DNA from: Halanaerobiaceae bacterium
GTDB lineage: Bacteria; Bacillota; Halanaerobiia; Halanaerobiales; Halarsenatibacteraceae
DNA: 16,509 bases
Assembly (NCBI GenBank): GCA_003554685.1
Contig: PWHA01000281.1
Coordinates: 1 to 16,509, forward strand
Reading direction: 5' to 3'
Part shown: in pieces, positions 13,773 through 16,509 of the stretch
How positions within the stretch are numbered: position 1 is the first letter of the stretch
Layout of the letters: each line of letters starts with the position of its first letter
Notes under the pieces: model-generated
The model's input: the letters and a program-made list of their open reading frames with translations, nothing else
Told to the model about the DNA's origin: nothing
Database searches by the model: none
Made by a program: the position numbers and the translations under genes

Positions 13773-15398
13773 TTATAATACACCCCAATCCTGTAGTTTT
13801 CCTGATATTCTGGCACCAACACCCGGTATCAGCTTCAGCTCCTGAGCTCCAACCTCTCCGGAATAAATAAGCAGAAAGCCATAGAGCACCACTCCCAGTC
13901 CCACTGCGGCAGTGAGACTTACCAGACCGGAAAATCTGAAAATATCGGCTGACAGGGAGAGCATCAGGGAATGAAAGAAGTATACCGTTATACCCATAAT
14001 TAGAGCTGAAAGGGCCGGATAACCGACCCGGGCCGGTGAGGTAAAAAGTGTTCCGGTTAATTTTTTGACATAAATTATGTTCAGGGCTGCGGCAACGGCA
14101 AAGCCGGCTACCGTTCCCAAGGCTGCTCCGTGAATGTTAAAGGCCGGGATTCCCGTCAGAGTAAAGTTGATGACGGCATTACAGATCGCGCCCAGAAAAA
14201 GGTTTTTGGCAGGAAGGTCGGTTCTGCCGATTCCCTGCAAAATGGCCGAAGAGGTCTGCTGTAAAGTAATGAAGACAACACCCAGGGCAGTAATCTGAAG
14301 AATGCTGGCAGCCTGGGGCTCGGCAAAAATCACCCCGGTCAGGGGGGCGGCCAGCACAAAGAGGCCGATGGCTGCCGGAATGCCCAGCATGACTGTCAGC
14401 CTCAGGGCGGTGGAAGTGCGCTCCCGGATCAGGGTTTCGTCTCTGACGGCAAAGGCTTCCGAGATGGCTGGCACCAGGCTGGTGGCCAGGGAAACGGTGA
14501 TGATGGTGGGAAAATGGACCAGGGGCATGGCCACCGTGGTAAATTGACCGTAGAGGGTGGTGGCCCTCTCCATGACGAAACCGGCTGCCTGAAGGCGCTG
14601 GGGGACAAATACCCAGTCCACAAAGCTCATCAGTGGCATGACCAGGGCACCCAGGGTGATGGGCACTCCCAGCCCGAAAAATTCTTTTAAAACCGGCCGG
14701 ACTTTAAGGCTGGAAATAGCCCGGTCTTCAGCCAGAAAGGCAAAGATATCCCCTCTCCTTTTATAGTATATATAAATTACCAGCAAAAGTCCAGCAACTG
14801 CGCCGGTAAAAGCCCCGAAGGAAGCACCGGCAGCAGCATAACCTAAACCAAGCGGCAGCAGAAGATAGGCCAGAGATATCATGGTTATCATCCGGACAAA
14901 CTGCTCGATCAGCTGGGAGATGGCGGTCGGCTTCATGTCCTGCAGTCCCTGGAAAAAGCCACGGAAACTGGCCATAATTGAAACCACCAGGATGGCCGGA
15001 GAAATCGCCAGCAGGGCATAATAAGCCCGGGGGTCAAGCCTGAGCAGAGAGATCACCGGCCGGGCTATCAGAGCCATGGTCAGGGCTGCCAGCAGCCCGA
15101 TGACAACACTTAAAACCCGGGCTATGGTAAAGATGCGATAGGCATCCTTTTTTTCTTCCCGGGCAATTCTCTCCGAGATCATTTTGGCCAGGGTCACCGG
15201 TATTCCGGAACGGGAAATAACTAGCATGATAGTATACAGAGGGTAGGCCATCTGATAGAGTCCCATACCCTCGGCACCGATCATGCGGATCAGCACCACC
15301 CGGTAGCCCAGGCCCATGACCCGGGAGAGAATTCCGGCAACGCTGAGAATAGCCGCTCCCACCACGAAATTCCGGGACTTCTTAGCTTCCAACCTCAT
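13773..15398 (-). CDS. spoVB: Stage V sporulation protein B-like lipid flippase (MATE/MurJ superfamily)
   Basis: Polytopic membrane protein of about 541 residues with many hydrophobic helices, close to the length of Bacillus SpoVB. It belongs to the MOP exporter group with MurJ, thought to flip lipid-linked polysaccharide precursors such as lipid II. I chose the ATG at 15398 (MRLEAKKSRNFVVGAAILS); the frame extends 37 codons further but those residues (Cys/Trp/Pro-rich) overlap mfd and look spurious. Family features include SRVMGLGYRVVLIRMIGAEGMGLYQMAYPLY early, FRGFFQGLQDMKPTAISQ about 40% through, QQTSSAILQGIGR in the later half, and the short LKLIPGVG tail. The start overlaps the mfd stop by 17 bp. 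Order mfd-spoVB-mazG is common in Firmicutes. The name does not prove spore formation, since such proteins also serve in vegetative wall synthesis. Confidence 0.9.
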   Translation of the reverse strand: MRLEAKKSRNFVVGAAILSVAGILSRVMGLGYRVVLIRMIGAEGMGLYQMAYPLYTIMLVISRSGIPVTLAKMISERIAREEKKDAYRIFTIARVLSVVIGLLAALTMALIARPVISLLRLDPRAYYALLAISPAILVVSIMASFRGFFQGLQDMKPTAISQLIEQFVRMITMISLAYLLLPLGLGYAAAGASFGAFTGAVAGLLLVIYIYYKRRGDIFAFLAEDRAISSLKVRPVLKEFFGLGVPITLGALVMPLMSFVDWVFVPQRLQAAGFVMERATTLYGQFTTVAMPLVHFPTIITVSLATSLVPAISEAFAVRDETLIRERTSTALRLTVMLGIPAAIGLFVLAAPLTGVIFAEPQAASILQITALGVVFITLQQTSSAILQGIGRTDLPAKNLFLGAICNAVINFTLTGIPAFNIHGAALGTVAGFAVAAALNIIYVKKLTGTLFTSPARVGYPALSALIMGITVYFFHSLMLSLSADIFRFSGLVSLTAAVGLGVVLYGFLLIYSGEVGAQELKLIPGVGARISGKLQDWGVL

Positions 15399-16509
15399 CA
15401 CCGACTTTCCCGGATTCCAGCTCAACATGCCGGGAAACAAACTCCCGCAGGGAATCCAGCACGGCCAGCAGCAGCTCTTTCTTGTCTCTGCTGCCGGACT
15501 TTCTGACACTGATTACCGGCCTGCTGGCCGATCTGATCTTGATTTCCCGGGAATATTCCCGAGCCAGCTTCATGACAGCCTCACTGTCAACACTCTTCTT
15601 ATCCTGGAAGTAACAGCTTATTCTATCCTGTTCCTCTTTAACTTCCGTTATCTTAAGCCGGCCGGCCCTTAATTTTACCCGGCTGATGAAGAGCAGGTTA
15701 GCAACCTGCTCCGGAAGATCTCCAAACCTATCCTCTAGTTCGGCTTTAATATCAGCCAGCTTATGATCACTTCCGGCGGCCATTATCCGCTGATAGATAT
15801 CTATCTTCTGGCTGGAATCAGGAATGTAATCTTCCGGAATAAAGGCGTCGAGGTTGAGTCTGACCTCGGCTTCCACTTTCTCCTCTTCCTCCTCGCCCTT
15901 TAATTCCTCCATGGCCTGCTCCAGCAGTTTGCAGTAAAGAGAATACCCCACGCTGGCGATATGTCCGTGCTGCTCGGGGCCGAGAATATTGCCGGCTCCC
16001 CGGATCTCCATATCGCGCATGGCTATCTTAAAACCGGAGCCCAGGCTGGTAAATTCCTTGATGGCCTGGAGTCTCTTTTCGGCAACCTCGGGCAGGATCT
16101 TATCCTCCTGATACATCAGGTAGGCGTAGGCCACCCGGTTGGTGCGGCCGACCCGGCCCCTGAGCTGATAGAGCTGGGCCAGACCGAGCTTCTCGGCGTG
16201 GTTGATGATGATGGAGTTGACATTGGCAATATCAAGACCATTTTCAATGATGGTGGTGCAGACCAGTATGTCATACTCTTTATCATAGAAGTTCATCATG
16301 ATTTTTTCCAGTTTGCTCTCCCGCATCTGGCCGTGGGCTATGGCCACCCGGGCTTCGGGCACCAGCTCCTGCACCATTTCAGCCTGGCTGTCAATATCCT
16401 CGACCCGGTTGTGGACGTAATAGACCTGACCGTCCCGGGCCAGCTCCCGCCGTATGGCATCCCGGACCGTCTCCTTACTGAATTTTTTGACATAGGTACG
16501 GATGGGATA
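15382..16509 (-). CDS. mfd: Transcription-repair coupling factor Mfd, C-terminal third (cut by window edge)
   Basis: The minus-strand frame runs from the window edge (16509) to TAA at 15382: 375 residues of the C-terminal part of Mfd, a protein normally about 1,150 residues long. It begins with YPIRTYVKKF, then REL-ARDGQVYYVHNRVEDI, typical of the second RecA-like domain. Helicase motif V is TTIIENGLDIANVN (fragment residues 85-98) and motif VI is QLRGRVGR (115-122). The translocase signature RDMEIRGAGNILGPEQHG follows (165-182). The C-terminal TRCF domain opens near LDAFIPEDYIPDSSQKIDIYQR, the region that restrains UvrA binding in E. coli Mfd. Mfd removes RNA polymerase stalled at lesions and recruits UvrA. 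As the first gene seen here, it probably heads or continues an operon into spoVB. Confidence 0.97.
   Translation of the reverse strand, partial: YPIRTYVKKFSKETVRDAIRRELARDGQVYYVHNRVEDIDSQAEMVQELVPEARVAIAHGQMRESKLEKIMMNFYDKEYDILVCTTIIENGLDIANVNSIIINHAEKLGLAQLYQLRGRVGRTNRVAYAYLMYQEDKILPEVAEKRLQAIKEFTSLGSGFKIAMRDMEIRGAGNILGPEQHGHIASVGYSLYCKLLEQAMEELKGEEEEEKVEAEVRLNLDAFIPEDYIPDSSQKIDIYQRIMAAGSDHKLADIKAELEDRFGDLPEQVANLLFISRVKLRAGRLKITEVKEEQDRISCYFQDKKSVDSEAVMKLAREYSREIKIRSASRPVISVRKSGSRDKKELLLAVLDSLREFVSRHVELESGKVGDEVGS

Noticed and set aside
15399..15509. N-terminal extension of the SpoVB frame by 37 codons.
   Set aside because: The residues are Cys/Trp/Pro-rich and unlike SpoVB, and they overlap mfd deeply. 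The ATG at 15398 fits the family start.
1..16509. CRISPR arrays, tRNA or rRNA genes, intact insertion sequences, phage genes, toxin-antitoxin pairs.
   Set aside because: Looked for and not seen: no regularly spaced repeat array beyond the three 14-bp units, no cloverleaf or rRNA signature, no transposase or integrase motifs.

Overview
The window looks like a chromosomal segment of a diderm member of the Firmicutes, most plausibly a Halanaerobiales-type anaerobe; that assignment is inference. Two signals meet here. The first is a Firmicutes housekeeping block (mfd, spoVB-type flippase, mazG, dacF) on the minus strand. The second is a complete outer-membrane-spanning efflux operon (TetR regulator, TolC-type channel, HlyD/AcrA-type adaptor, RND permease), which only makes sense in a cell with two membranes. 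The proteins are rich in Glu and Asp, and most genes are moderately G+C-rich while the intergenic regions are very A+T-rich.

Layout from left to right. Bases 1-443 (minus) hold the N-terminal part of a secreted protein that resembles the front domain of some alpha/beta hydrolases. Bases 444-1462 are an A+T-rich gap of about 1 kb with inverted repeats and a possibly decayed reading frame. Bases 1463-8150 (minus) are the pump operon in the order tetR, tolC-like, adaptor, permease, with overlapping or nearly abutting genes. Upstream of tetR is a near-perfect 28-bp palindrome overlapping a promoter. Further upstream is a second possible minus-strand promoter that reads through a structured stretch ending in a terminator-like hairpin. 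Bases 8569-9336 (plus) encode an A+T-rich HAD phosphatase whose 3' end overlaps the convergent AI-2E-family permease gene (9319-10335, minus) by 18 bp. A MarR regulator gene (10704-11144, plus) diverges from the permease gene. About 500 bp without genes follows, with a 14-bp triple repeat and a bidirectional terminator. Bases 11649-16509 (minus) hold mfd (cut by the window edge), spoVB, mazG and dacF, packed tightly enough to be one transcription unit.

How the genes work together. TetR probably senses a toxic compound and releases its operator, allowing itself and the pump to be made. The three pump proteins would form one machine from the inner membrane to the outer membrane. The mfd-spoVB-mazG-dacF block joins transcription-coupled repair, lipid-linked precursor flipping, nucleotide-pool cleaning and peptidoglycan trimming.

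Most of the window is ordinary in content. The part most worth testing is the leader-like element between 8248 and 8435, in front of the pump operon. No clearly new multi-gene system is visible.
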